Counted from the first letter of the stretch, positions 38,093-46,824 are shown. The stretch: DNA of 64,000 bases from Alishewanella agri BL06 (GCF_000272005.1 NZ_AKKU01000009.1:71335-135334); one strand, 5' to 3'. Numbers and translations: made by a program. The notes: generated by a model not told the origin, from the letters alone.

Positions 38093-39526
38093 ATGAACCA
38101 AGCGCCAAGCTTCTATTTCTATGACTTTGAGACCTGGGGCGCCGATCCGAAAAAAGACCGGCCAGCCCAATTTGCCGGCATCCGCACTGACAGCGAACTA
38201 AACATTATCGGCGAGCCGGATATGTGGTATTGCCAGCTGGCGAACGACTATTTACCGCACCCGCAAGCTGCATTAATTACTGGCCTGACTCCGCAGCTAT
38301 GTAATAAAAAAGGCTTAGTTGAAACCGAATTTATGCGGCGCATTCTGCAAGTGTTCAGCACCCCGAACACCTGTGTGCTTGGTTACAATAGCCTGCGCTT
38401 TGACGATGAGGTTACCCGTTATAGCCTGTATCGCAACTTTTTCGATGTGTATGGTCGGGAATGGCAACAGGGCAATAGTCGCTGGGATCTGATTGATCTG
38501 GTGCGCGCCTGCTACGCGCTGCGCCCAGAAGGTATTAACTGGCCGCTACGTGAAGATGGCAGCCCCAGCTTTAAGCTGGAGCACCTGACCAAAGCCAATA
38601 ACCTGGAGCACAGCTCTGCACACGATGCCTTATCGGATGTCTATGCCACTATCGCTATTGCCAAATTGATAAAACAGCAGCAGCCGAAGTTATTTCAGTA
38701 CTTATTTGAACTGCGTAAAAAGCAAAAAGTCAGTGAGTTGATTGATGTTGCCGGTTTAACCCCGCTGGTCCATGTGTCATCAAAGTTTCCGGCTGCGCAA
38801 GGTTGTGCCAGCTGGGTAGTACCGCTGGCCTACCACCCAACTAATAAAAATGCCGTGATCTGCTATAACCTGCAGCTCGACCCAAGCCCGTTGCTCAACG
38901 ATGACTTAGCCACACTGCAGCAAAAGTTATATAAAAAAACCAGCGACCTGGCCGATGGCGAACAGCGGCTGGGGTTAAAACTGATTCATCTGAACAAATG
39001 CCCGGTTTTAGCTAATGCCAAAACATTGAGTGCCGAGCGCGCCACTGAGCTTGGTATCGATCGTAACCTGTGCCTGCAGCATCTGGAATGGCTACGCCAG
39101 CATCGTGAGCTCCAGCAAAAGGTTGTTGAGCTTTATCAAACGCCAACCGAGTATAGTGCAGAGACTAACCCCGACTACCAGCTTTACCAGGGCTTTATCA
39201 GCGATGCCGATAAGCAGAAAATGCAGCTATTGCATCAGTTGGATCCGGCTAACCTGACTGCCGATAGTGTGTTGTTCAACGAAGAGCGGTTAAACCGGCT
39301 GTATTTTTTATACCGGGCGCGCAACTACCCGCTCACCCTTACCGATAGCGAGTTACAAAAATGGCAACGCTATCGCACCGATAAACTGATGCATGGACTG
39401 GATAATCCAAACTTAACGCTGGAGCAATTTAGTCTGGCGCTAGAAAACCTGGCACATGAACACAGTGCCGACGAGCAAAAAACTGCGATTTTAAAAGCGC
39501 TGTATCGCTACGCCGAAGCGCTGTAA
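38093..39526 (+). CDS. sbcB: Exodeoxyribonuclease I
   Basis: A 477-residue 3'-5' single-strand exonuclease of the DEDD family; it acts in mismatch repair and recombination. Motif I is FYDFETWG, motif II CVLGYNSLRFDDEV, and motif III EHSSAHDALSDVYAT. The similarity to E. coli ExoI (475 residues) runs along the whole protein, including the SH3-like and C-terminal domains. The ATG at 38093 has AGGA 6 nt before it; the frame is open further upstream to 37922 but that extension has no counterpart in the family. The divergent chemoreceptor gene is 239 bp away. Confidence 0.97.
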   Translation: MNQAPSFYFYDFETWGADPKKDRPAQFAGIRTDSELNIIGEPDMWYCQLANDYLPHPQAALITGLTPQLCNKKGLVETEFMRRILQVFSTPNTCVLGYNSLRFDDEVTRYSLYRNFFDVYGREWQQGNSRWDLIDLVRACYALRPEGINWPLREDGSPSFKLEHLTKANNLEHSSAHDALSDVYATIAIAKLIKQQQPKLFQYLFELRKKQKVSELIDVAGLTPLVHVSSKFPAAQGCASWVVPLAYHPTNKNAVICYNLQLDPSPLLNDDLATLQQKLYKKTSDLADGEQRLGLKLIHLNKCPVLANAKTLSAERATELGIDRNLCLQHLEWLRQHRELQQKVVELYQTPTEYSAETNPDYQLYQGFISDADKQKMQLLHQLDPANLTADSVLFNEERLNRLYFLYRARNYPLTLTDSELQKWQRYRTDKLMHGLDNPNLTLEQFSLALENLAHEHSADEQKTAILKALYRYAEAL

Positions 39527-39657
39527 CAGAGCCTGCTTACCTGCCCGTTTATCGCAAAATTGCCGATAAACTGCACCGTCCCTGCCGCTGCTTCGTATAC
39601 TTGTCATTGGCGTGCGGCAAACACGCTAACTCTTTTTAACAGCAAATGAGGTTAACC

Positions 39658-40044
39658 ATGCGCAAGTTCACTGACAAAACCCTTGGTGTCACTGTTGTTG
39701 CGGTCACGCTTTGGGCTAGTAGCGCCCTGGCCCATCACGGCTGGAACTGGACCGAAGATAAGCAAACCGAAATGACCGGCGAGATCACCGAAATCTTTAT
39801 CGGTCCCCCGCATCCGCGTTTAATGATTACCACGCCGGATGGCGCCTGGCAGGTAGATTTAGGTAATCCGCGTCAAACCCGCGATGCTGGCTTTGTCGAG
39901 GGTGAAGCCGCCGTTGGTGATACCGTGCTGATACGCGGACATCGCTCAGCGAAAAGCGACGAGCGCATTATTAAAGCAGTAAGAGCCACCATTAATGGCA
40001 AGGTGTATACCTTTTATCCGCAACTGGTGCGCGAAGACGAGTAA
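39658..40044 (+). CDS. Exported DUF6152 protein
   Basis: A 128-residue precursor with a signal peptide cut near ALAHHG. The mature start HHGWNWTEDKQTEMTGEI followed by a small beta-barrel (LMITTPDGAWQVDLGNP, GDTVLIRGHRSAKSDERIIKAVRA) is characteristic of DUF6152. The N-terminal HH could bind metal. GAGG lies 6 nt before the ATG at 39658, which is better than the upstream ATG at 39646. The stop codon overlaps the next start (TAATG), so it forms a unit with the DUF6644 membrane protein. The function of the pair is unknown. Confidence 0.82.
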   Translation: MRKFTDKTLGVTVVAVTLWASSALAHHGWNWTEDKQTEMTGEITEIFIGPPHPRLMITTPDGAWQVDLGNPRQTRDAGFVEGEAAVGDTVLIRGHRSAKSDERIIKAVRATINGKVYTFYPQLVREDE

Positions 40045-40520
40045 TGCTGCAGTCGCTAAGCAGTACCCTGGCGGAATCGGCGCTCGCCAGCGCCATTCGT
40101 CACTCAGAGTTAGCTTATCCGCTGCTAAGCAGTCTGCATATCGTGGGTATTGGTATTCTGCTGGGTAATATTCTGCTGCTGGATTTACGACTTTTAGGTG
40201 TGCTGCGCCAAAACGCACTGGCTGAAGTTCTGAGTTTGCTAAGCCGCATAGCGGGTCTGGGCTTAGGCTTAGCGATAGCGAGCGGTTTACTCTTATTTAG
40301 TGTACAACCACAGCACTATTTACATAACCCGGCGTTTTTGCTGAAACTCGCATTATTATCGTTGGCACTACTTAACCTACTACTGGTGCAATACAGCCAG
40401 AGCTGGCAGCAAGCACAAAGCGGTGGCCAAGTTAGCTCGGGTTTAAAGTTGGCTGCGGCGTGCTCCTTGCTGCTCTGGCTGGCCATTATTATCGCCGGGC
40501 GCTGGATTGCTTTTGCGTAG
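40044..40520 (+). CDS. DUF6644 family membrane protein
   Basis: A 158-residue inner-membrane protein with four hydrophobic helices. The N-terminal segment SALASAIRHSELAYPLLSSLHIVGIGILLGNILLLDLRLLG fits DUF6644, which is usually encoded next to DUF6152. A conserved His in SLHIVGI and the Arg after DL are suggestive of a haem- or quinone-related membrane protein, but this is speculation. Its start shares one base with the DUF6152 stop, which indicates translational coupling. Confidence 0.8.
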   Translation: MLQSLSSTLAESALASAIRHSELAYPLLSSLHIVGIGILLGNILLLDLRLLGVLRQNALAEVLSLLSRIAGLGLGLAIASGLLLFSVQPQHYLHNPAFLLKLALLSLALLNLLLVQYSQSWQQAQSGGQVSSGLKLAAACSLLLWLAIIIAGRWIAFA

Positions 40521-40568
40521 CCGCGCCTGTGCCTGGCGTGGGTTTCAACTGGTTACAGTAAAACCAAA

Positions 40569-40667
40569 CTATTGCATAGAATGCAGTCCGATCAGGTTAT
40601 AAAACGCTCTGGCCCGCGACATATCGTCGACGTAGATTTCAAAATGTACAACCGGGTTGGTTTGCAT
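40569..40667 (-). pseudogene. Remnant of a VOC (glyoxalase/bleomycin-resistance) gene
   Basis: The minus strand reads from an ATG at 40667 for 32 codons, with a stop at 40569. The peptide starts MQTNPVVHFEIYVDDMSRA and continues RAFYNLIGLHSMQ, which is the typical first strand and helix of a VOC-family protein (usually 110-130 residues). It ends just where the second strand should begin. No continuation is visible in other frames downstream. I read it as the surviving 5' end of a deleted gene. A start codon is kept, but the product could not fold as a VOC domain. Confidence 0.75.
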
Positions 40668-40808
40668 GATATTGCTACAAAGTTTGGTCGGTAGTGGTGT
40701 TGCACCTTAACGCAGGCATAATCTAACTGTAGAAGATACTGCCTGTTACTGGGTCAACGGCCCGAAAAAAACGACCAACAGCGAAGCTGTGACGCGAACC
40801 ACTGAACG

Positions 40809-41342
40809 CTATAACACATCACGGTACTTCTCATTAGCCTGAAAGGCTTCAACCTCCAAGGGCGAGTTGTCATAACCATAGGTGACGAGCTCACTAAAAT
40901 GCTGCGTTATCACCTGCTGCAAGCTGGTACGTTCAATTTGCAGCACATGTACCAACTCATGCGCCAGTTTAGGCGTCGTTAACTGATAGCCTTTTCTCAC
41001 ATAAATGGCATAACCAAACACCTGGGCATTGTTGATAATACCTTCACCGATAAACCCCACGGCTTCGCCCACGGTTTTTAGTAGCAGGTTTTCGTAAGGG
41101 AAAGGGACCTGATCAACGACCACCAGCCTGATCTTCTCCGGGCTTTTGATACCAATTTCCCGCGCCAACTGCAGTTGTCCTTCACTCAAGGGTTCGCCAA
41201 TACGCAGCCCTTCGGTTTCGGTCGCTTCTGCCCAGGCAATATATGACGGTAAAACCAGCACGGAAATAATTTTTTGATGGAATACCACAAGGCCAATAAT
41301 TAATAGCAGTATTACCCCGGCAAACGTGCTCCATTTTTTCAT
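40809..41342 (-). CDS. Membrane-anchored zincin-like protein with HELVH motif
   Basis: A 177-residue protein with one N-terminal membrane helix (about 8-30) and an outward-facing domain. HELVHVLQIER (about residues 128-138) is a gluzincin HExxH site like that of DUF4157-type putative peptidases, and a Glu in EVEAFQANE (about 30 residues later) could be the third ligand. No inhibitor, toxin or immunity gene is recognised nearby. The gene lies between a decayed VOC gene and the end of the prp operon. A real gene is likely; a peptidase activity is only inferred from the motif. Confidence 0.75.
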   Translation of the reverse strand: MKKWSTFAGVILLLIIGLVVFHQKIISVLVLPSYIAWAEATETEGLRIGEPLSEGQLQLAREIGIKSPEKIRLVVVDQVPFPYENLLLKTVGEAVGFIGEGIINNAQVFGYAIYVRKGYQLTTPKLAHELVHVLQIERTSLQQVITQHFSELVTYGYDNSPLEVEAFQANEKYRDVL

Positions 41343-41369
41343 ACTCTTATGATTTCCTTATATAAAGCG

Positions 41370-41504
41370 TTACTTCGATTCAGAAAATGTTTGACCGTTA
41401 TCTATTGCTAAGCGCAGGTCGGTCAGGCCCACAAGATACTTAAGATAATGCACCTTGCCCGCGCTGTTACTGCCATCAGAGTATACAAAGATCCGGCCAG
41501 CCAA
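41370..41504 (-). other. Short open frame, possible gene remnant
   Basis: The minus strand is open for 44 codons (starting at a TTG, ending TAA at 41370) just before the zincin gene. It reads LAGRIFVYSDGSNSAGKVHY and then LKYLVGLTDLRLAIDNGQTF. The composition looks protein-like, but an open frame of this length is not rare by chance. There is no good start or ribosome site. With the nearby VOC remnant it may be debris of a deletion, or nothing. Confidence 0.2.
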
Positions 41505-41570
41505 AACTTAATCAAGGATTAACGATTATTGCCGGCCGTGACCATTACTGTGGCTCTTTCCAGTTCTGTC

Positions 41571-41599
41571 AAAAAACAGAGCGCTGATAGCGCCCTGTT
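41571..41599 (-). terminator. Intrinsic terminator after prpF
   Basis: On the minus strand, AACAGGGCGCT and AGCGCTCTGTT pair through 11 positions (one G-U) around an ATC loop and are followed by TTTT. It lies 27 bp past the prpF stop and closes the methylcitrate operon. Confidence 0.82.
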
Positions 41600-41625
41600 A
41601 AATCGATAACCACTAAAAGCGTCCC

Positions 41626-42813
41626 TTAAAAACAATCGCCAGGCACCCTTACCCAGCCTTCCATCAGCACCCGCGCGCTGCGGCTCATAATGGCTTTGGT
41701 CACCGTCCATTGACCAGCTACTTCAGCGGCCGCGGCACCAACCCGTAAGGTACCAGATGGATGGCCAAAGCGTACTGCTTCTCTGGCACCACCGCCGGCG
41801 GCTAAATTTACCAGGGTACCGGGTATTGCAGCGGCCGTACCAATGGCCACCGCTGCCGTGCCCATCATCGCATGGTGTAATTTACCCATTGATAAGGCCC
41901 GTACCAGCAAATCAATTTCGCTCTCAGCAACGGTTTTACCGCTGGACGCCATATAACTTTGTGGCGGCGCGACAAAAGCAATTTTTGGCGTGTGGGCGCG
42001 GGCGGCCGCTTCGCTGATATCCTGTATCAGGCCCATTTTTACTGCGCCATAGGCGCGGATAGTTTCAAAGCGCGCTAACGCCGCCGCATCGCTATTTATC
42101 GCGTCCTGCAGTTCAGTGCCGGTATAGCCAATATCTACCGCATTAACAAAGATGGTCGGGATGCCGGCGTTAATTAGCGTGGCTTTAAAGGTACCAATAC
42201 CTGGCACCTCTAAATCATCCACTAAATTGCCGGTTGGGAACATGGCACCACCACCCTCGCCTTCATCGGCAGCCGGATCCAGAAACTCAATTTGTACTTC
42301 AGCGGCCGGGAAAGTCACGCCGTCGAGCTCAAAGTCACCGGTTTCCTGCACCTCACCCTTTGTCATCGGCACATGGGCAATAATGGTTTTGCCAATATTA
42401 GCCTGCCAAATCCGCACCGTGCACAGGCCATTTTGCGGGATCCGCGCGGCATCGACCAAACCATTACTAATCGCAAAAGCGCCTACCGCCGCAGTTAAGT
42501 TGCCGCAGTTGCCACTCCAATCAATAAAGGGTTTATCGATAGCGACCTGACCAAACAGATAATCAACATCATGCTCGGGCTTGCTGCTTTTGCTTAAGAT
42601 CACGGTTTTACTGGTGCTTGAGGTCGCGCCGCCCATGCCATCGGTATGTTTACCGTATGGATCCGGGCTGCCAATTACCCGCAGCAGCAGGTTATCCCGC
42701 GCCTTACCCGGCTGCTGGGCAGCAGCGGGTAAGTCAGTCAGCTTAAAGAACACGCCTTTCGAGGTTCCGCCACGCATATAGGTGGCAGGGATCTTGATTT
42801 GTGGTGCGCTCAT
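41626..42813 (-). CDS. prpF: 2-methylaconitate cis-trans isomerase PrpF
   Basis: A 395-residue enzyme of the PrpF/DapF-like fold that isomerises the 2-methylaconitate made by AcnD to the isomer used for 2-methylisocitrate formation. Motifs: TYMRGGTSKGVFF at the start, GGATSSTSKTVIL, DWSGNCGNLTAAVGAFA, and HPSGTLRVGA near the end. PrpF is required when AcnD replaces PrpD, and indeed no prpD is present. The ATG overlaps the acnD stop by one base (TAATG), and AGGAG lies 7 nt before it. Last gene of the operon, followed by a terminator. Confidence 0.97.
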   Translation of the reverse strand: MSAPQIKIPATYMRGGTSKGVFFKLTDLPAAAQQPGKARDNLLLRVIGSPDPYGKHTDGMGGATSSTSKTVILSKSSKPEHDVDYLFGQVAIDKPFIDWSGNCGNLTAAVGAFAISNGLVDAARIPQNGLCTVRIWQANIGKTIIAHVPMTKGEVQETGDFELDGVTFPAAEVQIEFLDPAADEGEGGGAMFPTGNLVDDLEVPGIGTFKATLINAGIPTIFVNAVDIGYTGTELQDAINSDAAALARFETIRAYGAVKMGLIQDISEAAARAHTPKIAFVAPPQSYMASSGKTVAESEIDLLVRALSMGKLHHAMMGTAAVAIGTAAAIPGTLVNLAAGGGAREAVRFGHPSGTLRVGAAAAEVAGQWTVTKAIMSRSARVLMEGWVRVPGDCF

Positions 42814-45398
42814 TACACCGCTCCTTGCAAAAAGTCCTGCGCAAAGCGCTGCAGCACACCACCGGCTTCATAAATCGACACTTCTTCGGCGGTATCTAAA
42901 CGGCAGGTGACCGGTACTTCTACCACTTCGCCATTAGCGCGGTTAATTACCAGCGTTAAATCGGTACGTGGTGTGCGAGCGCCTTTCACATCATAGGTTT
43001 CAGTACCATCTAACTGCAGGGTTTTACGGTTAGTGCCCGGCTTAAACTCCAGCGGCAATACGCCCATCCCAATTAAGTTGGTACGGTGAATGCGCTCAAA
43101 GCCTTCAGCAGCAATGGCTTCGACACCCGCTAAGCGCACGCCTTTGGCGGCCCAGTCGCGGGATGAGCCCTGGCCATAGTCGGCACCGGCAATAATAATC
43201 AGCGGCTGTTTGCGATCCATATAGGTTTCAATCGCTTCCCACATCCGCATTACCTTGCCCTCCGGCTCTACCCGCGCCAGCGAACCTTGTTTTACCTTGC
43301 CGTTTTCCAGCACCATTTCGTTAAATAGTTTGGGGTTAGCAAAGGTGGCGCGCTGTGCCGTTAAGTGATCGCCGCGGTGCGTGGCATAAGAGTTAAAGTC
43401 TTCTTCCGGCAAGCCCATTTTAGCCAGATACTCACCGGCCGCACTGTCCAGCAAAATGGCATTGGAGGGTGATAAATGGTCAGTGGTAATATTATCCGGC
43501 AAAATCGCCAGCGGCCGCATACCACTTAAGCTGCGCTCGCCTGCCAGTGCGCCTTCCCAATAAGGTGGACGGCGAATATAGGTACTTTGTGGCCGCCAGT
43601 TATACAACGGGCTAATTTGCTCACCGTAATCCACACTTAGCGCAAACATCGGTTCGTATACTTTGCGGAACTGCTCTGGTTTTACGCTTTGTGCCACTAC
43701 CGCATCAATTTCGGCATCACTTGGCCAGATATCTTTTAAGGTAATGGCTTTACCGTTATGGTAGCCCAGCACATCTTTTTCGATATCAAAGCGGATAGTA
43801 CCGGCAATTGCATAGGCAACAACCAGCGCAGGTGATGCTAAAAACGCTTGTTTGGCATAAGGGTGAATACGGCCATCAAAGTTACGGTTACCCGATAACA
43901 CTGCTGTGGCGTACAGATCACGGTCAATAATTTCCTGCTGAATCACCGGATCCAGTGCGCCGCTCATACCATTACAGGTAGTACAGGCAAAGGCGACAAT
44001 ACCAAAGCCCAGTTGCTCCAGCTCTGGCAGCAACCCCCCCTCTTCCAGATACAGTTGCACCGCTTTGGAGCCGGGCGCCAGCGAGGTTTTCACCCATGGC
44101 TTGCGGCTTAATCCCAGCTTATTGGCATTACGCGCCAGCAAACCTGCGGCAATCACATTGCGCGGGTTAGAGGTATTGGTACAGCTGGTAATGGCCGCGA
44201 TAATCACCGCGCCATCCGGCATCTTGCCCTCTTCAATTTCATACTTACCGGCAATGCCTCTAGCGGCTAAATCGCTGGTCGATAGACGGGCATGCGGGTT
44301 CGATGGGCCAGCCATAGTGCGGCCAACGCTGGATAAATCAAAGCGTAATACGCGCTCATATTCAGCGGTTTTTAAACTCTCGCTCCACAGTCCAGCGGCC
44401 TTGGCGTAAGTTTCTACCAGTTTCACCTGTGCGCTCTCGCGGCCAGTCAGGGTTAAATAATCCAGCGTTTGCTGATCGATAGAGAACATCGCTGCAGTGG
44501 CACCGTATTCTGGTGTCATATTAGAAATGGTCGCCCTGTCACCTAAACTCAGGCTGTCGGCACCCTCGCCAAAGAATTCTAAATAGCTTGATACCACTTT
44601 TTCTTTACGCAAAAACTCGGTCAGCGCCAGTACAATATCGGTGGCCATAATACCTGGTTGCGCTTTGCCGGTTAGCTCTACGCCGATAATATCGGGCAGG
44701 CGCATCCAGCTGGCGCGGCCCAGCATCACGCTTTCGGCCTCTAAACCACCGACGCCAATAGCGATTACACCTAAAGCATCCACATGCGGCGTATGGCTGT
44801 CGGTACCCACTAAGGTATCCGGAAAGGCCACGCCGTCTTTAGCATGGATCACCGGCGACATCCGCTCTAAGTTAATCTGATGCATAATGCCGTTACCCGG
44901 CGGGATCACATCCACATTTTTAAAGGCTTTCTTGGTCCAGTTAATAAAGTGGAAGCGATCGTCGTTACGTCTGTCTTCAATGGCGCGGTTTTTCTCAAAG
45001 GCGTCTTTTTCAAAACCGGCATGTTCTACGGCTAATGAGTGGTCAACAATCAGCTGCGTTGGCACCACCGGGTTCACTTTGGCCGGATCACCACCCTTTT
45101 CCGCGATGGCATCACGCAAACCGGCTAAATCAACCAGTGCGGTTTGGCCTAAAATATCGTGGCAGACCACACGGGCCGGAAACCACGGAAAATCGATATC
45201 GCGCTTGCGGTAAATCAGCTGTTTTAACGCATCTGGCAATAGCGCCGGATCGCAGCGGCGTACCAGGTTTTCGGCATGCACGCGTGAGGTGTATGGGAGT
45301 TTGGCATAAGCACCTGGCTCAATGGCGTCTACCGCTTCGCGGGCGTCAAAGTAGTCGAGCTGGGTACCTGGTAAATTTTTGCGGTATTGGCTATTCAT
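42813..45398 (-). CDS. acnD: 2-methylcitrate dehydratase, Fe/S-dependent (AcnD)
   Basis: An aconitase-family enzyme of 861 residues that dehydrates 2-methylcitrate. The three [4Fe-4S] cysteines are visible in TSCTNTSNP and in FACTTCNGMSG; the substrate segment GTDSHTPH and the C-terminal SRDWAAKG segment are also typical. I place the start at the ATG at 45398 (MNSQYRKNLPG), which matches the family; the frame is open further upstream only because it runs through a repeat element. The leader to prpC is unusually long (232 bp) for genes in one operon and is filled by that element. Confidence 0.96.
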   Translation of the reverse strand: MNSQYRKNLPGTQLDYFDAREAVDAIEPGAYAKLPYTSRVHAENLVRRCDPALLPDALKQLIYRKRDIDFPWFPARVVCHDILGQTALVDLAGLRDAIAEKGGDPAKVNPVVPTQLIVDHSLAVEHAGFEKDAFEKNRAIEDRRNDDRFHFINWTKKAFKNVDVIPPGNGIMHQINLERMSPVIHAKDGVAFPDTLVGTDSHTPHVDALGVIAIGVGGLEAESVMLGRASWMRLPDIIGVELTGKAQPGIMATDIVLALTEFLRKEKVVSSYLEFFGEGADSLSLGDRATISNMTPEYGATAAMFSIDQQTLDYLTLTGRESAQVKLVETYAKAAGLWSESLKTAEYERVLRFDLSSVGRTMAGPSNPHARLSTSDLAARGIAGKYEIEEGKMPDGAVIIAAITSCTNTSNPRNVIAAGLLARNANKLGLSRKPWVKTSLAPGSKAVQLYLEEGGLLPELEQLGFGIVAFACTTCNGMSGALDPVIQQEIIDRDLYATAVLSGNRNFDGRIHPYAKQAFLASPALVVAYAIAGTIRFDIEKDVLGYHNGKAITLKDIWPSDAEIDAVVAQSVKPEQFRKVYEPMFALSVDYGEQISPLYNWRPQSTYIRRPPYWEGALAGERSLSGMRPLAILPDNITTDHLSPSNAILLDSAAGEYLAKMGLPEEDFNSYATHRGDHLTAQRATFANPKLFNEMVLENGKVKQGSLARVEPEGKVMRMWEAIETYMDRKQPLIIIAGADYGQGSSRDWAAKGVRLAGVEAIAAEGFERIHRTNLIGMGVLPLEFKPGTNRKTLQLDGTETYDVKGARTPRTDLTLVINRANGEVVEVPVTCRLDTAEEVSIYEAGGVLQRFAQDFLQGAV

Positions 45399-45455
45399 GG
45401 TTGGTCTCTGTCTGCATAGCACTTTGGATTCAGAGTCAGACGTGCACCGTCGAAC

Positions 45456-45611
45456 CGGATTGCTCACGCCAAGCCGCCGTGAATACATCCCTGTAGGCTT
45501 CATTGTGAATGTCATCCTGACGTTCACCCTTGCGGGCCAGTGCCTGCCCAAATGCGTTCCAAACGCATTTGTCAGGCACCATACCTTCAAGACTTGGCTT
45601 AGAGCAATCCG
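45456..45611. repeat. Structured intergenic repeat element between prpC and acnD
   Basis: A 156-bp element bounded by inverted ends: CGGATTGCTC (45456-45465) and GCCAAG (45468-45473) pair with CTTGGC (45593-45598) and GAGCAATCCG (45602-45611). Inside are two strong hairpins: GTGAATGTCA/TGACGTTCAC (45505-45527, triloop) and GTGCCTG/CAGGCAC enclosing CAAATGCGTT/AACGCATTTG (45540-45579). The element also has the phrase GAATACATCCCTGTAGGCT (45481-45499), which I recall from intergenic repeats of Alteromonadales. It has no coding capacity. It is likely a non-autonomous mobile repeat now part of the prp transcript. Confidence 0.75.
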
Positions 45612-45630
45612 ATTCTCGGGTACCTAAACT

Positions 45631-46758
45631 CTATCTTGATTCAATAGGTTTCACAGTACGTGGCTCAACACCCACATAATCCGCACTTGGCCGGATAATA
45701 CGGTTATCGGCGCGCTGCTCCATCACATGCGCAGCCCAACCCGTTAAGCGGCTGCACACGAAAATCGGCGTAAACAGCTTGGTTGGAATACCCATATAGT
45801 TATAGGCCGAAGCATGGAAGAAATCGGCGTTACAGAACAGTTTTTTCTCACGCCACATCACCGCTTCACAGCGCACTGATACATCGTACAGCATGGTATC
45901 GCCATTGGCCTTGGCCAGTTTTTCTGACCACTCTTTAATTACAGCATTACGCGGATCCGACTCTGAGTAAATGGCATGGCCAAAGCCCATAATCTTTTCT
46001 TTGCGCTCTAACATACCCAGCAGTTTTTGCTCGGCATCGTCGGCGTTATCCATTTTCTCAATCAGTTCCATCGCCGCTTCGTTCGCACCGCCATGCAGTG
46101 GGCCACGCAGTGAGCCAATAGCGCCGGTAATACAGGAGTGCATATCGCTTAGCGTTGAGGCACACACCCGGGCAGTAAAGGTTGAGGCGTTAAATTCATG
46201 CTCGGCGTACAAAATCAGCGAGGCTTGCATTACTTCGACATGCAAGGCTTCTGGCTTTTTATCGTGTAAGGTCCAGAGGAATTGCTCGGCAATAGAATCA
46301 GCGTCGGTTTCCACGTTTACGCGCTTGCCATGGTGACTGTAGTTATACCAGTAGTTAACCAGTCCTGGGAAAATCGCCAACATCCGGTCAGTTACGTCCT
46401 GCTGCTGGGCAAAACTGTGTTCCATTTCCAGGTTACCCAGCATTGAGCAGCCGGTACGCATCACATCCATCGGATGGGCATTGGCCGGGATCCGCTCTAA
46501 CACATCTTTTAATGCCTGAGGCAGCGCGCGCAGGCTCTTTAATTTGGCTTTATAAGCGGCAAGTTCAGCACTATTTGGCAATTCGCCCTTTAAAATTAAG
46601 TGCGCCACTTCTTCAAAGGTACAGTTGGCGGCTAAATCTTTTACATCATAGCCGCGATAGGTTAAGCCTGAACCGGTTTTACCTACTGTTGATAAGGCGG
46701 TTTTACCTGCTACCTGGCCGCGCAAACCTGCGCCTGAGAGTACTTTACCTGTTGACAT
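45631..46758 (-). CDS. prpC: 2-methylcitrate synthase PrpC
   Basis: A 375-residue citrate-synthase-family enzyme that condenses propionyl-CoA with oxaloacetate. Active-site segments: the first His in LRGPLHGGANEAAM, the second in GFGHAIYSESDPR, and the Asp in NADFFHASAYNYMG. The ATG at 46758 (MSTGKVLSG) follows AGGAG by 10 nt. An in-frame extension to 46800 has no ribosome site. It is preceded by a 97-bp spacer with a hairpin after prpB and followed by the structured repeat before acnD. The gene order prpB-prpC-acnD-prpF matches Shewanella and Pseudomonas. Confidence 0.96.
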   Translation of the reverse strand: MSTGKVLSGAGLRGQVAGKTALSTVGKTGSGLTYRGYDVKDLAANCTFEEVAHLILKGELPNSAELAAYKAKLKSLRALPQALKDVLERIPANAHPMDVMRTGCSMLGNLEMEHSFAQQQDVTDRMLAIFPGLVNYWYNYSHHGKRVNVETDADSIAEQFLWTLHDKKPEALHVEVMQASLILYAEHEFNASTFTARVCASTLSDMHSCITGAIGSLRGPLHGGANEAAMELIEKMDNADDAEQKLLGMLERKEKIMGFGHAIYSESDPRNAVIKEWSEKLAKANGDTMLYDVSVRCEAVMWREKKLFCNADFFHASAYNYMGIPTKLFTPIFVCSRLTGWAAHVMEQRADNRIIRPSADYVGVEPRTVKPIESR

Positions 46759-46780
46759 GGTTTTGTTGCTCCTGTTCTGT

Positions 46781-46824
46781 TTAGCCTTCATCCTTGTCAC
46801 TGCAGCAGCAAGGATTTTGGCTAA
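46781..46824 (-). other. Hairpin in the prpB-prpC spacer
   Basis: TTAGCC (46781-46786) pairs with GGCTAA (46819-46824), and CCTTG (46792-46796) with CAAGG (46809-46813), separated by a small internal loop. No T-run follows on the minus strand, so it is not an intrinsic terminator. A role in mRNA processing or in setting the PrpB:PrpC ratio is possible. Confidence 0.45.

Noticed and set aside
40681-40808. GTTAAGG and nearby palindromic bits as a possible integron attC site
   Set aside because: The core sites and the paired inner boxes of attC are missing, and there is no integrase or cassette array.
45399-45590. 64-residue N-terminal extension of AcnD
   Set aside because: The extension reads through the structured repeat and matches nothing in the family; MNSQYRKNLPG at 45398 is the natural start.
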